From Actinobacteria bacterium 21-64-8 (lineage in GTDB: Bacteria > Pseudomonadota > Alphaproteobacteria > Sphingomonadales > Sphingomonadaceae): a stretch of 58,630 nt of DNA. The notes beneath the pieces are model-generated. The model was not told where the DNA came from and made no database searches. It was given only the letters and a program-made list of their open reading frames with translations. Within the stretch, counting starts at the first letter, position 1; each line of letters opens with the position of its first letter. Position numbers and translations under genes: made by a program. Below are positions 17,148 to 24,419 of this stretch, in pieces. Where the stretch lies: the NCBI GenBank assembly GCA_903970225.1, contig CAJCHR010000133.1:1-58630 (forward strand), written 5' to 3'.

Positions 17148-17300
17148 CGCCGTTTCCCGCTCTCTGACATCGTTGGCCCCACACCAAAGCGCGCGCGCGA
17201 ACTCGCCATGTTTCCTATGGGCGAGGATCGTGAAATCAATATTCCAACATCGTGCAAGAACAACAGGTTAGGCGATTTCGGGCGACTTAGGCGCCTTGCC
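17148..17300 (-). repeat. interspersed repeat copy A (inverted relative to 28.1 kb copy)
   Basis: The reverse complement reads ATTTCACGATCCTCGC, then GAGTTCGCGCGCGCG, then CGATGTCAGAGAGCGGG. It matches 28070-28165 with scattered substitutions. Both copies give the pseudo-peptide SSRARF-x-VGPTMS-x-SG. The likeness is higher than chance and the copies are in opposite orientation. Confidence 0.7.
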
Positions 17301-17312
17301 GTCTTTGCCCCG

Positions 17313-17954
17313 CTACCACCGCAGCAACCGGGGCCCCACCAGCGCCCCGAAACCGGCCGCCAGCAGGATGCCGAGCGAATACCAGGTCAGCACGAAGATC
17401 GCCGAGAACTCCGGGCAATGCAGGCAATAGATCGTCGCGGCAAACGCGCCCGCCGATAGCCCCGCCGCGGCGCCGGCCGCGCGCAGACGCGTCGGCGCGA
17501 GCTTGCGGAACGACCACAGCAGCCCGACGAAGATCGGCATGGCCAGCACCAGCACGATCCACGGACACACCAGCCAGCTGCGGCCCAGCCACATCGCCGG
17601 CCACGCGGCGCGCGGCGCCTGAGTCAGTTCGAGCACGCCGATCCCCGCGAGCAGCAGCACCGGGATCGCCGCCAGCCACAACAGGCGCAGCCTGCCGCCG
17701 TCGGGGCGCGCCAGCTGCGCTGTCATCGACAATGCGAGGACCGTGAGCGAAAGCGTATATCCCCACTTCATCCAGAACGGATAGCCGCGCGCCGCCTCGG
17801 CGAAATCGGGCCGCACGCCCAGCACTGCGATCACCAGCAAGGCCGTGACCGGTGCGCCCAACGCGATTCCGACCGCCAGCCGGCGGCCCAATGCATGGCG
17901 GCTGACGGGCTTGAGCTCGCTCGATAGCTGCGCGATCAACTCGTCGGTGTTCAT
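17313..17954 (-). CDS. nrsF: NrsF-like anti-sigma factor (DUF1109 membrane protein)
   Basis: A 213-residue inner-membrane protein. A short cytoplasmic N-terminus (MNTDELIAQLSSELKPV) is followed by about six transmembrane segments. This is the architecture of DUF1109 proteins such as Caulobacter NrsF, which sequesters the ECF sigma factor SigF until copper or oxidative stress. Cysteines near the membrane face (WLVCPW, YCLHCPEF) could be sensing residues (inference). The gene overlaps the sigma factor gene by four bases (ATGA), giving a coupled sigma/anti-sigma pair. Confidence 0.88.
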   Translation of the reverse strand: MNTDELIAQLSSELKPVSRHALGRRLAVGIALGAPVTALLVIAVLGVRPDFAEAARGYPFWMKWGYTLSLTVLALSMTAQLARPDGGRLRLLWLAAIPVLLLAGIGVLELTQAPRAAWPAMWLGRSWLVCPWIVLVLAMPIFVGLLWSFRKLAPTRLRAAGAAAGLSAGAFAATIYCLHCPEFSAIFVLTWYSLGILLAAGFGALVGPRLLRW

Positions 17955-18490
17955 CGTCCGCCTCCCTGGAAGCGCGCGGCGAGCGCCTTGAGGCCGCGGT
18001 GCACCGATATTTTGACGTCGGACTCGCCGATCCGGGCCGCCCTGGCGGCCTCGGCGATGCTCAGCCCGTCTATCCGCGTGGCGCGGATCATCTGCGCCTG
18101 CTTGTCGGGCAGGGTCTCGAGCATATCGTCGATGTCCATGCGGGCGCCGGATTCGTCCTCGAACCCCTCGACGATCAACACGTCCTCGAAATTCTCGATC
18201 GGCTCGAGCCGGCGCGTGCGGCGGAAATGGTCGATCATCTTGTAGCGCGCGATCGCGAACAGCCATGCGGTGAACACGCGGTCGCGATCGTACGTCGCGC
18301 GGCGCACGTGCACCGCGATCAGCGTCTCCTGGACCAGATCCTCGATATCGTCCTCGGCCCCGTTCGCCCGGCGCCGGTAGAACCCGCGCAGCAAGGGCAC
18401 GAGCAGGCGCAGCAGCGTCGCGTGATCGCCGGCGACGCCGTCCAGTCCGCTGATCATCAATCGGCGCAATTCGTCCTCGCTTGCTCGCAT
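17951..18490 (-). CDS. sigF: ECF RNA polymerase sigma factor, SigF type
   Basis: A 179-residue ECF sigma factor. Region 2 is visible as LVQETLIAVHVRRATYDRDR followed by VFTAWLFAIARYKMIDHFRR, and region 4 as LPDKQAQMIRATRIDGLSIA then EAARAARIGESDVKISVHRG. I chose the ATG 18490 (MRASEDEL); upstream codons overlap its promoter. It is preceded by GTAACC-N16-CGAA on the same strand, the SigF-type promoter known from Caulobacter, implying positive autoregulation. It is divergent from bufA1, which carries the same promoter motif. Confidence 0.92.
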   Translation of the reverse strand: MRASEDELRRLMISGLDGVAGDHATLLRLLVPLLRGFYRRRANGAEDDIEDLVQETLIAVHVRRATYDRDRVFTAWLFAIARYKMIDHFRRTRRLEPIENFEDVLIVEGFEDESGARMDIDDMLETLPDKQAQMIRATRIDGLSIAEAARAARIGESDVKISVHRGLKALAARFQGGGR

Positions 18491-18510
18491 ACGCGCTCCC
18501 CGCGAGGATG

Positions 18511-18536
18511 TTCGTGACCAGAGCATGTTTGGTTAC
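18511..18536 (-). promoter_or_regulatory. SigF-type promoter of sigF-nrsF
   Basis: Read on the minus strand: GTAACC (18536-18531), 16 bases, then CGAA (18514-18511), about 20 bp before the sigF ATG. It is identical in elements and spacing to the two bufA promoters. Confidence 0.85.
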
Positions 18537-18581
18537 AACCAGCCCGGTCCGCCTGCGAACAAAAAAGATCGCGACGACACT

Positions 18582-18607
18582 GTAACCTGCCGGGAGGTCC
18601 GGGCGAA
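18582..18607 (+). promoter_or_regulatory. SigF-type promoter of bufA1
   Basis: GTAACC (18582-18587), 16-base spacer, CGAA (18604-18607). An A-tract in GAACAAAAAA begins at 18557, and a similar GAACAAAAA lies upstream of the bufA2 promoter. The leader to the bufA1 ATG is about 100 bases. Confidence 0.85.
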
Positions 18608-18649
18608 ATACCCATCGTGACCGGGCTTTTCGCCTCCCTCCCCGGCCAC

Positions 18650-18681
18650 CGCGCGGCGCCGCTTCATCAGCGGGCCGCGCG
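18650..18681 (+). promoter_or_regulatory. stable hairpin in the bufA1 5' leader
   Basis: CGCGCGGC-g-CCGC pairs with GCGG-GCCGCGCG around the loop TTCATCA, giving 12 base pairs with one bulged G. It lies between the promoter and the ribosome site of bufA1. It may stabilise the mRNA or control translation; function is inferred. Confidence 0.55.
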
Positions 18682-18716
18682 ACTCCCGGGGGCATCCCTT
18701 TCGAAGGACAACCCTC

Positions 18717-18998
18717 ATGCGTTCCACTCATGCCACCATTGCCGCCACCCTCGCGCTGGCCATTGCCGGCGCTGCAATCACCGTTCCGGCCTCCGCTGCC
18801 GATCAGAAGCCCGGCATGGAAAAGTGCTTCGGCGTCGCTCTCGCCGGCAAGAACGACTGCAAGGCGGGCGCCGGCACCAGCTGCGCCGGAACCTCGGCCG
18901 CGAATTACCAGGGCAACGCCTGGAAGCTGGTGAAGGCCGGCACGTGCACGAAGATCAAGACGCCCAAGGGCTTCGGCTCGCTCACCCCCAAGACCTGA
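18717..18998 (+). CDS. bufA1: bufferin precursor peptide (DUF2282 family)
   Basis: A 93-residue protein with an export signal (about 1-27, ending VPASA) and a mature part carrying four cysteines, Cys37, Cys48, Cys56 and Cys77 (EKCFGV, KNDCKAG, GTSCAGT, AGTCTKI). This is the DUF2282/BufA1 pattern. Bufferins are copper-binding RiPPs in which cysteines are oxidatively modified by a BufB MNIO enzyme with BufC. No bufB or bufC lies here; the next gene is doxX. The SigF-type promoter upstream predicts induction with sigF and the bufA2 operon 12 kb away. Confidence 0.9.
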   Translation: MRSTHATIAATLALAIAGAAITVPASAADQKPGMEKCFGVALAGKNDCKAGAGTSCAGTSAANYQGNAWKLVKAGTCTKIKTPKGFGSLTPKT

Positions 18999-19007
18999 TG
19001 CCGTCTG

Positions 19008-19033
19008 GGCCGGGGCTCCTGCGAGCCCCGGCC
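19008..19033 (+). terminator. strong hairpin between bufA1 and doxX
   Basis: GGCCGGGGCTC-CTGC-GAGCCCCGGCC is a perfect 11-bp stem with a 4-base loop, 10 bp after the bufA1 stop. No long T-run follows, so it may attenuate transcription or protect the bufA1 message rather than terminate fully. Confidence 0.6.
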
Positions 19034-19053
19034 GACTTTCCTGGAGCCAAGCC

Positions 19054-19503
19054 ATGACCCAGATCCCCGCGCTGTATGAGCGCGCAACCACCCGTCTGTC
19101 GGCGCTCGTGCCCGACTCTTTCCTCCTGCTCGTCAATCGCCTCGGCATCGCGGCGGTGTTCTTCATGTCGGGCCGGACCAAGGTCGACGGCATCCTGCAC
19201 ATCACCGACGGCACATACGATCTGTTCCGCACCGAATATGCGCTGCCGCTGGTCCCGCCCGAGATCGCCGCTGTCGCCGCAACCTATTCGGAGCACATCT
19301 TCTCGATCCTGCTCGTGCTTGGTCTGGCCACGCGGTTTTCGGCATTTGCGCTGTTCATGATGACGCTGACGATCGAGATCTTCGTCTATCCCGACGCCTG
19401 GCCAACGCATCTGAGCTGGGCCGCGATCCTGCTGCCCCTGATATTCCGCGGTGGCGGCGCGTTTTCGATCGACCATGGGTTGAAGCGAATGCTGGCCGCA
19501 TGA
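19054..19503 (+). CDS. DoxX family membrane protein (BufD-like)
   Basis: A 149-residue integral membrane protein with four hydrophobic segments. Family features are RLGIAAVFFMSGRTKVDG near residue 30, YSEHIFSILLVLGLATRFSA and DAWPTHLSWAAILL. DoxX-type proteins accompany bufferin loci (often called BufD), probably in membrane redox. The ribosome site is CTGGAGCC. It is separated from bufA1 by the hairpin. Role in copper handling is inferred from neighbourhood. Confidence 0.88.
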   Translation: MTQIPALYERATTRLSALVPDSFLLLVNRLGIAAVFFMSGRTKVDGILHITDGTYDLFRTEYALPLVPPEIAAVAATYSEHIFSILLVLGLATRFSAFALFMMTLTIEIFVYPDAWPTHLSWAAILLPLIFRGGGAFSIDHGLKRMLAA

Positions 19504-19620
19504 CCTCGGAATGGTCCATAGCGAGGTCTCTCGACGCGGCCTGACCTGGTCCGTCGCCGATTCCGGCGCCGCCTTTTCGCGGCGCCTGTCCTCGCCAGGA
19601 GTAAAGCGCAGACGGCAACG

Positions 19621-20613
19621 ATGCAAGCGCTGGTGCTCGATGCGGTCAATGCACCCTTTCGCCTCGCCTCGCCTCGCCTCGCCGCGCTGCCCCGGCCCGT
19701 GCCGCAATCGGGCGAAGGGCTGGTGCGGATCGTTGCGAGCGGGATTAATCCGCTCGACACCAAGATCCGCGCCGGCAAGGCCGCCCATGCGCGGCACCCC
19801 CTGCCCGCGATCCTCGGCATCGACATGGCCGGGGTCATCGAGAGCGTTGGCCCTGACGTGCCAGGCTTCCGCGTCGGCGACGAGGTGTTCGGGATGACCG
19901 GCGGGGTCGGCGGCGTTCAGGGCTCGCTCGCCGCACACGCTGCCGTCGATGCCCGGCTGATCGCGCATAAACCGCAAGCATTGACCATGCGCGAGGCCGC
20001 CGCGCTGCCGCTGATCTTCATCACGGCCTGGGAAGGACTGGTCGATCGCGCGGGCGTGACGGCCGGACAGCGCGTGCTTATCCATGGCGGCGCGGGCGGC
20101 GTCGGCCATGTCGCGGTGCAGATCGCGCTGGCTGCCGGGGCGCAGGTGTTCGCCACCGTCTCAACGCGGGACTTCGGCTATATCGAATCGCTCGGCGCCG
20201 TCCCGATCGATCGCGCCGAGGATGTCGCCGCATATGCCGATCGGCTGACCGGCGGCGCCGGTTTCGATCTGGTCTACGATACCGTCGGTGGCACGCTGCT
20301 CGACGCCTCGTTCGCCGCGGTCGGGCGGTTCGGCCATGTGGTGAGTTGCCTCGGCTGGGGAACGCACGCGCTGGCGCCGCTGTCGTTCAAGGCAGCGACG
20401 TATTCAGGCGTGTTTACTCTGCTGCCTCTGATCACGGGGGTTGGTCGTGAGCATCATGGCGCAATCCTTGCCGAAGCCTCCCGACTGGCCGCCGCCGGCG
20501 CATTGCATCCGCGCCTTGATCGGGAGGGCGTCGGCTTCGACGCTGTCGAGCAAGCTTATGCGGCGATCGAAGCTGGCACCGCCAGGCGTGTCATCGTCGA
20601 CACGCCCGCCTGA
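19621..20613 (+). CDS. zinc-type/quinone oxidoreductase-like MDR dehydrogenase
   Basis: A 330-residue medium-chain dehydrogenase/reductase. The GroES-like N-terminal half contains GINPLDTKIRAGKAA and GIDMAGVIESVG. The Rossmann half has LIHGGAGGVGHVAVQIA, a typical NADPH motif of quinone oxidoreductases. No structural-zinc cysteines are visible, so it is the zinc-free QOR type. Near residues 14-21 the coding DNA is a run of pentanucleotide GCCTC repeats. It follows doxX by 117 bp; a link to the bufferin locus is possible but unproven. Confidence 0.88.
   Translation: MQALVLDAVNAPFRLASPRLAALPRPVPQSGEGLVRIVASGINPLDTKIRAGKAAHARHPLPAILGIDMAGVIESVGPDVPGFRVGDEVFGMTGGVGGVQGSLAAHAAVDARLIAHKPQALTMREAAALPLIFITAWEGLVDRAGVTAGQRVLIHGGAGGVGHVAVQIALAAGAQVFATVSTRDFGYIESLGAVPIDRAEDVAAYADRLTGGAGFDLVYDTVGGTLLDASFAAVGRFGHVVSCLGWGTHALAPLSFKAATYSGVFTLLPLITGVGREHHGAILAEASRLAAAGALHPRLDREGVGFDAVEQAYAAIEAGTARRVIVDTPA
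19660..19683 (+). repeat. pentanucleotide tandem repeat in the MDR gene
   Basis: Four full copies of GCCTC (19661-19680) plus partial units encode the RLASPRLA stretch of the dehydrogenase. Loss or gain of one 5-base unit would shift the frame close to the start codon. Confidence 0.75.
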
Positions 20614-20633
20614 CGTTCTTGGCCTTGCGGGAC

Positions 20634-21290
20634 TTACGCGGCCTTGCTCTGGGTGTTGGCGGGCTTTGCGCGTGGCGCCCGTTTGGCAGGCACCGCGGCA
20701 GACGGACGTTCGGGCTCGGTCTGCAGCATGCGCGTCATCGCCATCGTGCGCGCGGCCTGTTCATAAAGTCCCGAGATCTGCCAAAGCGCCCGCGTCAGCG
20801 CGGACACGTCCTCTACCGATCCTGCCAAGCGGTCGATCGAGGGCAACAGGACTTCGCGGCGCATCGCGGCATAGCGGTCTGTCACGTCACGGCCGAGGTC
20901 GGTAACCTGGTAGGTCGTCTGCCGTGAGGATCCCCCGCTTTTCCGGATCAGCCCAGCCTTGTCGAGCTTGCGCAGCGAATAGAGTATGTTGGAGCTGTCA
21001 TCGCGATTGAGGAACTTGCCGATCTCCGCCGCGCTCTTCGGGCGCTCGTTCATGCGCACGGTCTGCAGCACCGAGACGTCCTGAACCGGCAGTGTTTCCC
21101 CGCTGACATAGTCGTGCAGCGTGGAAGACCAGCGGCCGAACGATTCCGCGATATGGTGGAGCGCGAACTCGAACTCGATGAACGCATCTTCGGACGACGT
21201 CTGCGCCAGGTGCGAATGGTGCAGAAGCGAGCGCGCGGAATCGATGTCCGCACCGTCCTGCCCATTCGCGCCGGCCTTGCGTGTCGTCAT
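20634..21290 (-). CDS. MarR-type winged-helix transcriptional regulator
   Basis: A 218-residue DNA-binding protein. The winged-helix core spans about residues 70-150: VLQTVRMNERPKSAAEIGKF, then LNRDDSSNILYSLRKLDKAG, then LIRKSGGSSRQTTYQVT. This fits the predicted MarR-like regulators of Alphaproteobacteria. The tail (about 185-218) is basic and Ala/Pro-rich (VPAKRAPRAKPANTQSKAA). I chose ATG 21290 because AAAGGAAAG precedes it; a start at 21329 is possible. It lies 148 bp downstream of, and co-directional with, the dioxygenase operon. Confidence 0.82.
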   Translation of the reverse strand: MTTRKAGANGQDGADIDSARSLLHHSHLAQTSSEDAFIEFEFALHHIAESFGRWSSTLHDYVSGETLPVQDVSVLQTVRMNERPKSAAEIGKFLNRDDSSNILYSLRKLDKAGLIRKSGGSSRQTTYQVTDLGRDVTDRYAAMRREVLLPSIDRLAGSVEDVSALTRALWQISGLYEQAARTMAMTRMLQTEPERPSAAVPAKRAPRAKPANTQSKAA

Positions 21291-21438
21291 GAACTTTCCT
21301 TTCTGGCCGCTCTCCGATCGAGCGCTCACACGAAATTACCCGATGATTCGCATCGGAGTAGACGCATTCCGAGTACAGAAGAAGACTACCGCGATGGACC
21401 TTCCAGCAATGCGGAAGGGTTGTCCGGCGCCACACCCA

Positions 21439-22290
21439 TCAGAACGGCCGATCGCCCTTGACCCACATCCGATGCATTTCGCGGACATAACGCGTGTCGT
21501 CGAACAGCGTGCCGGTGTGCAGCGTACAGCGGTTGTCCCACACCAGCACATCACCCACGCGCCACTTGTGGCGAAACACGAAGCGGTCCTGCGTGACATA
21601 TTCGATCAGTTCGTCGATCCGGCGGAAACTCTCCTCCTGATCCCAACCGACGAACCCGCGCGTTCCGCCCGAGACCCACAGCGCCTTGCGACCATCGGCG
21701 GGGTGCGTGCGGATCAGCGGGTGGATAACGTCCGGGTTGGCGGCCAGGACCTCGGCCGAGATCGTCTTGCGGCCATGTTCGCGCATCTGCGCCAGAAACG
21801 CGTAGCTATGGCATAGCTGCAGCGGGTCGAGCCGCGCCTGCTCCTCCGCGCTCAGCGCCTCGTAAGCCGCCACGCCGTCGGCCAGCAGCGTGTCGCTGCC
21901 CTCCGGAGGCACGATCCGCGCATGGAGCATCGTGCACATCACCGGCTCGGCCTTGAAGTTGTGATCGGTGTGCCACCCGATTCCGTCGTTGTGCGCACCA
22001 ACCGGGCGGCCATCCTCGATCCGGTTCGACAGAACATAAATGTCGGGATGCTCGGGCAGCACGAAGTCCTGCACCGTGTGGCCTTCCAACGGCCCGAACG
22101 CGCGGCCGAAGCGGACAAGGTCGGCGGGCGGCATGTGCTGATCGCGCAGCAGGATCGCGCCATGACGATGGAACGCGGAGACCACTTCCGCCAGCAACGC
22201 ATTATCCGCCGCCGCCAGATCGACATCGTGGATTTCGACGCCGAAGCCGGGCTTGAGCTCGCTGGTGGCGAGTGCGTTTGTCACGGGCAC
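21439..22290 (-). CDS. TauD/TfdA-family Fe(II)/2-oxoglutarate dioxygenase
   Basis: A 283-residue dioxygenase. The facial triad is His107-x-Asp109 (GIGWHTDHNF) and a distal His in DNRCTLHTG, with a 2-oxoglutarate-binding Arg region in TRYVREMHRM. Such enzymes hydroxylate or cleave sulfonates, aryloxy acids or related carboxylates using O2 and 2-oxoglutarate. Its start overlaps the stop of the SnoaL-CDGSH gene by 10 bp, so it is the last gene of the Rieske oxygenase operon before marR. The substrate is unknown. Confidence 0.9.
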   Translation of the reverse strand: MPVTNALATSELKPGFGVEIHDVDLAAADNALLAEVVSAFHRHGAILLRDQHMPPADLVRFGRAFGPLEGHTVQDFVLPEHPDIYVLSNRIEDGRPVGAHNDGIGWHTDHNFKAEPVMCTMLHARIVPPEGSDTLLADGVAAYEALSAEEQARLDPLQLCHSYAFLAQMREHGRKTISAEVLAANPDVIHPLIRTHPADGRKALWVSGGTRGFVGWDQEESFRRIDELIEYVTQDRFVFRHKWRVGDVLVWDNRCTLHTGTLFDDTRYVREMHRMWVKGDRPF

Positions 22291-23069
22291 GCCGAGCCGT
22301 CTTTGCCGAGCAGGGCGTAATCGAATTTGAGATTAAGATGCGACCCGTCGCACAGCGGCTTGGTCTTGGAATACCTGCAGCCGCAAACCGCCTGCAACCC
22401 AGTCTCCTCGACCGCAAACGCGGTCGGCTCGACCTTGGTGCCAGCATGAGAGCCATCGCAGAACGGCTGGCTCGCGGACTTGCCGCATTTGCACCAGTAA
22501 TAGGTCTCGCCGGCTTTCAGATCGAGGAAGTAGGGCTGCTTGCGCGTGCCATCGGGAAAGCGCTTCCTGACCCAGTTCTCGCTCGCCGGCGTCGCCATGT
22601 TGAGCTTGAGCTCGACCTTGGTGAACAGCCAGCGCCCGGCCTCACGGCGCACGCGCACGTCGTAAGTCCCGCCGATCCAGTACGCTTCCGGCTCGCCCGA
22701 ATGCTCGTTCGGCAGCGTCGCAGCTTCCCACAGATACCAGAACACCGTCGCCTCATCCGCCCCGGGCGCGTCGAACGTGACTTGCGGCGAGATCATGTTG
22801 TGGAGCGACCACCAGATCTTCTCGCCAGCCACCGCCTTCAGGCCAAGCGCGCACTCGTCGCCGCCGGTGAACGTGCCGAAGCCCTTGCAGGTCCAGGTCG
22901 CATCGTTGGTGAACAGCGGGCGTAGCAGGACTGGATCGTTGCCGGCGTCGCAGGCGCGCGCATACGTGACGATAAGCTCGGCGATATCGGACTTGGCCTT
23001 GAGCTCGGCAAATTCGCCGCGCAGGACGCGCAGGTCCTCGCTCAGCTTTGTCAGCAGATCCGCGCTCAT
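22281..23069 (-). CDS. SnoaL/NTF2-like domain fused to two CDGSH iron-sulfur domains
   Basis: A 262-residue two-part protein. Residues about 20-155 look like a SnoaL_4/NTF2-like fold (IAELIVTYARACDAGNDPVL, RWLFTKVELKL). Residues 190-262 carry two complete CDGSH [2Fe-2S] sites: Cys193-x-Cys195-x8-Cys204-x3-His208 and Cys229-x-Cys231-x8-Cys240-x3-His244. The beta subunits of ring-hydroxylating oxygenases have the NTF2 fold. The gene overlaps the Rieske alpha-subunit gene by four bases (ATGA), so it may be a beta-like partner with built-in electron carriers (inference). The start is ATG 23069; upstream codons lie in the preceding gene. Confidence 0.85.
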   Translation of the reverse strand: MSADLLTKLSEDLRVLRGEFAELKAKSDIAELIVTYARACDAGNDPVLLRPLFTNDATWTCKGFGTFTGGDECALGLKAVAGEKIWWSLHNMISPQVTFDAPGADEATVFWYLWEAATLPNEHSGEPEAYWIGGTYDVRVRREAGRWLFTKVELKLNMATPASENWVRKRFPDGTRKQPYFLDLKAGETYYWCKCGKSASQPFCDGSHAGTKVEPTAFAVEETGLQAVCGCRYSKTKPLCDGSHLNLKFDYALLGKDGSACP

Positions 23070-24301
23070 TCCGCGGCCTCCGCGATCGGGATGAGGCTCT
23101 GCGCATAGGATTTGTAGCGCTTGATCAGCCACGCGTTGAGCTGGGCGAGGGTCTTTTCGGCGGGCGCCCAGCGGCTACGCGGCGCGAGGCGCGAACGCAT
23201 GCCGCGCGCGGTCTGCGTGTTGGCGACGACATCCTGATCGTTGAAGATACCGATCCCTTCCAGCGTGCCCCGAAGCAACGCCGGCGCATTGGGATGAGCG
23301 AGATTGTCCCAAGTCGTCAGCAGCCCGACGCGCAACGTGATGGTCCCCGCCGATTGCGGCAGGATCACGTAGTAGAAGACCACGTCCCCCTGCGCGCCCA
23401 GGAACAGGTTGGGCATGACCGCGGCGAACACGATGCGGCTGCGCTCGGCCTCGGTCAGCGTCGGGATCGGCGGAAACAGCGCTTTCGCGGCGACATTGAA
23501 GCCGCCGTCGAGGTGGGTGAAACGCACCTCGCGATAGATCGCGGCATCGTCGCTATCGTCCCACTCGGTGAAGTCGCAGTTATGAGCGGGCGCGAAATCG
23601 TGAATGCCGGAATGCAGGTAGCTCGTGTGGTACGGCTCCATCGCGTTTTCCTGCATGAACTTCCAGTTCCAAGGGTTGCCGGCCCAGTCGACCGTCGAAA
23701 TCGCGCCGAGTTCGCTCATGCCATGGTTGGCAAGGAGCGCGCTGAGGCCCTGAAGGCGCGGCGCCAACGGCGGCGCCTCACCATCGAGATTGACGAACAC
23801 GAAGCCGTTCCAGGTCTCACTGCGAAAGCGCGGCAGGCAGGCGGTCTTCTTGAGGTCTTCGAACGGCAGCGTACCGTTCATCTCGGGCGCGGCGGTGAGG
23901 TTGCCTTCGAGGTCGTAGCTCCAGGCATGGAACGGACAGGTGAAGTTCTTCGCATTGCCCGCAGCATCGCCCAGCACATGGCCTCGATGGCGACAGACCG
24001 AAGACAGCACCCGCACTTCGCCGTCGCGCCCGCGCACCACCAGCATCGGCTCGCCATTGATCTCGACGGAGACGTAGTCGCCGTTGTCAGGGATCGTGCC
24101 CACGTGCGCAAGCACCATCCAATCACGGTCGAACACCGCACGGCGCTCGAACTCGTACCATTCGGGTGATGTGTAGCACTCGGGCGGCAGCGCCAGCGCG
24201 TCCTTCACATCGCCCAGCGATGCGTCGAGCCGGCCGAGCAGATCTGCCACTATGCCGGTGATTGGCATCTCCGGCAAGGCAGCGTTCACGGTATTCGGCA
24301 T
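23066..24301 (-). CDS. Rieske non-heme iron oxygenase, alpha subunit
   Basis: A 411-residue aromatic-ring-hydroxylating type oxygenase. The Rieske [2Fe-2S] ligands are Cys103-x-His105 and Cys122-x2-His125 (SVCRHRGH, FTCPFHAWSYD). The mononuclear iron site is in ENAMEPYHTSYLH (His225, His230), with a later Asp in the NDQD region. It hydroxylates or demethylates an aromatic or alicyclic substrate. ATG 24301 has AGGAG six bases upstream; GTG 24307 is an alternative. It is the first gene of a coupled operon with the CDGSH fusion and TauD genes, and is divergent from a Rieske ferredoxin. Confidence 0.93.
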   Translation of the reverse strand: MPNTVNAALPEMPITGIVADLLGRLDASLGDVKDALALPPECYTSPEWYEFERRAVFDRDWMVLAHVGTIPDNGDYVSVEINGEPMLVVRGRDGEVRVLSSVCRHRGHVLGDAAGNAKNFTCPFHAWSYDLEGNLTAAPEMNGTLPFEDLKKTACLPRFRSETWNGFVFVNLDGEAPPLAPRLQGLSALLANHGMSELGAISTVDWAGNPWNWKFMQENAMEPYHTSYLHSGIHDFAPAHNCDFTEWDDSDDAAIYREVRFTHLDGGFNVAAKALFPPIPTLTEAERSRIVFAAVMPNLFLGAQGDVVFYYVILPQSAGTITLRVGLLTTWDNLAHPNAPALLRGTLEGIGIFNDQDVVANTQTARGMRSRLAPRSRWAPAEKTLAQLNAWLIKRYKSYAQSLIPIAEAAE

Positions 24302-24347
24302 GGTCACTCCTGAGCAGGACGCTCGCTATGCAGCGAATGAATCATTG

Positions 24348-24365
24348 TGTAAATTACAGTGTAAT
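24348..24365. promoter_or_regulatory. overlapping palindromic operator between Rieske oxygenase and ferredoxin
   Basis: TGTAA-A-TTACA (24348-24358) overlaps ATTACA-G-TGTAAT (24353-24365), both perfect palindromes. They lie in the 118-bp divergent promoter region, an AT-rich island in GC-rich DNA. The shape suits a TetR- or MarR-type dimer; the nearby MarR-like gene is a candidate regulator. Confidence 0.6.
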
Positions 24366-24419
24366 CTATTCGTCAGTTAGACCGCGTGCAAGCGCGATGT
24401 GATCGGAGCCGCGCACGTG

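Larger units (their letters stand above)
16907..17312. other. repeat-rich intergenic region
   Basis: No intact gene in this 406-bp gap. It contains a REP-like palindrome (16982-17012), a decayed C-terminal GIY-YIG nuclease fragment on the minus strand, and one copy of an interspersed repeat also found near 28.1 kb. Confidence 0.6.

Noticed and set aside
16961-17263. Minus-strand open frame with SSRARFGVGPTMS as a real small protein
   Set aside because: The same pseudo-peptide appears in copy B of a repeat at 28.1 kb, with no ribosome site or domain; it is repeat DNA.
20900-20925. GTAACC inside the MarR-like gene as a SigF promoter
   Set aside because: No CGAA at 16 bases; the motif is within coding sequence.
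22272-22925. Plus-strand 217-codon frame opposite the CDGSH fusion
   Set aside because: Antisense shadow; the minus-strand product has two exact CDGSH motifs and overlapping operon neighbours.
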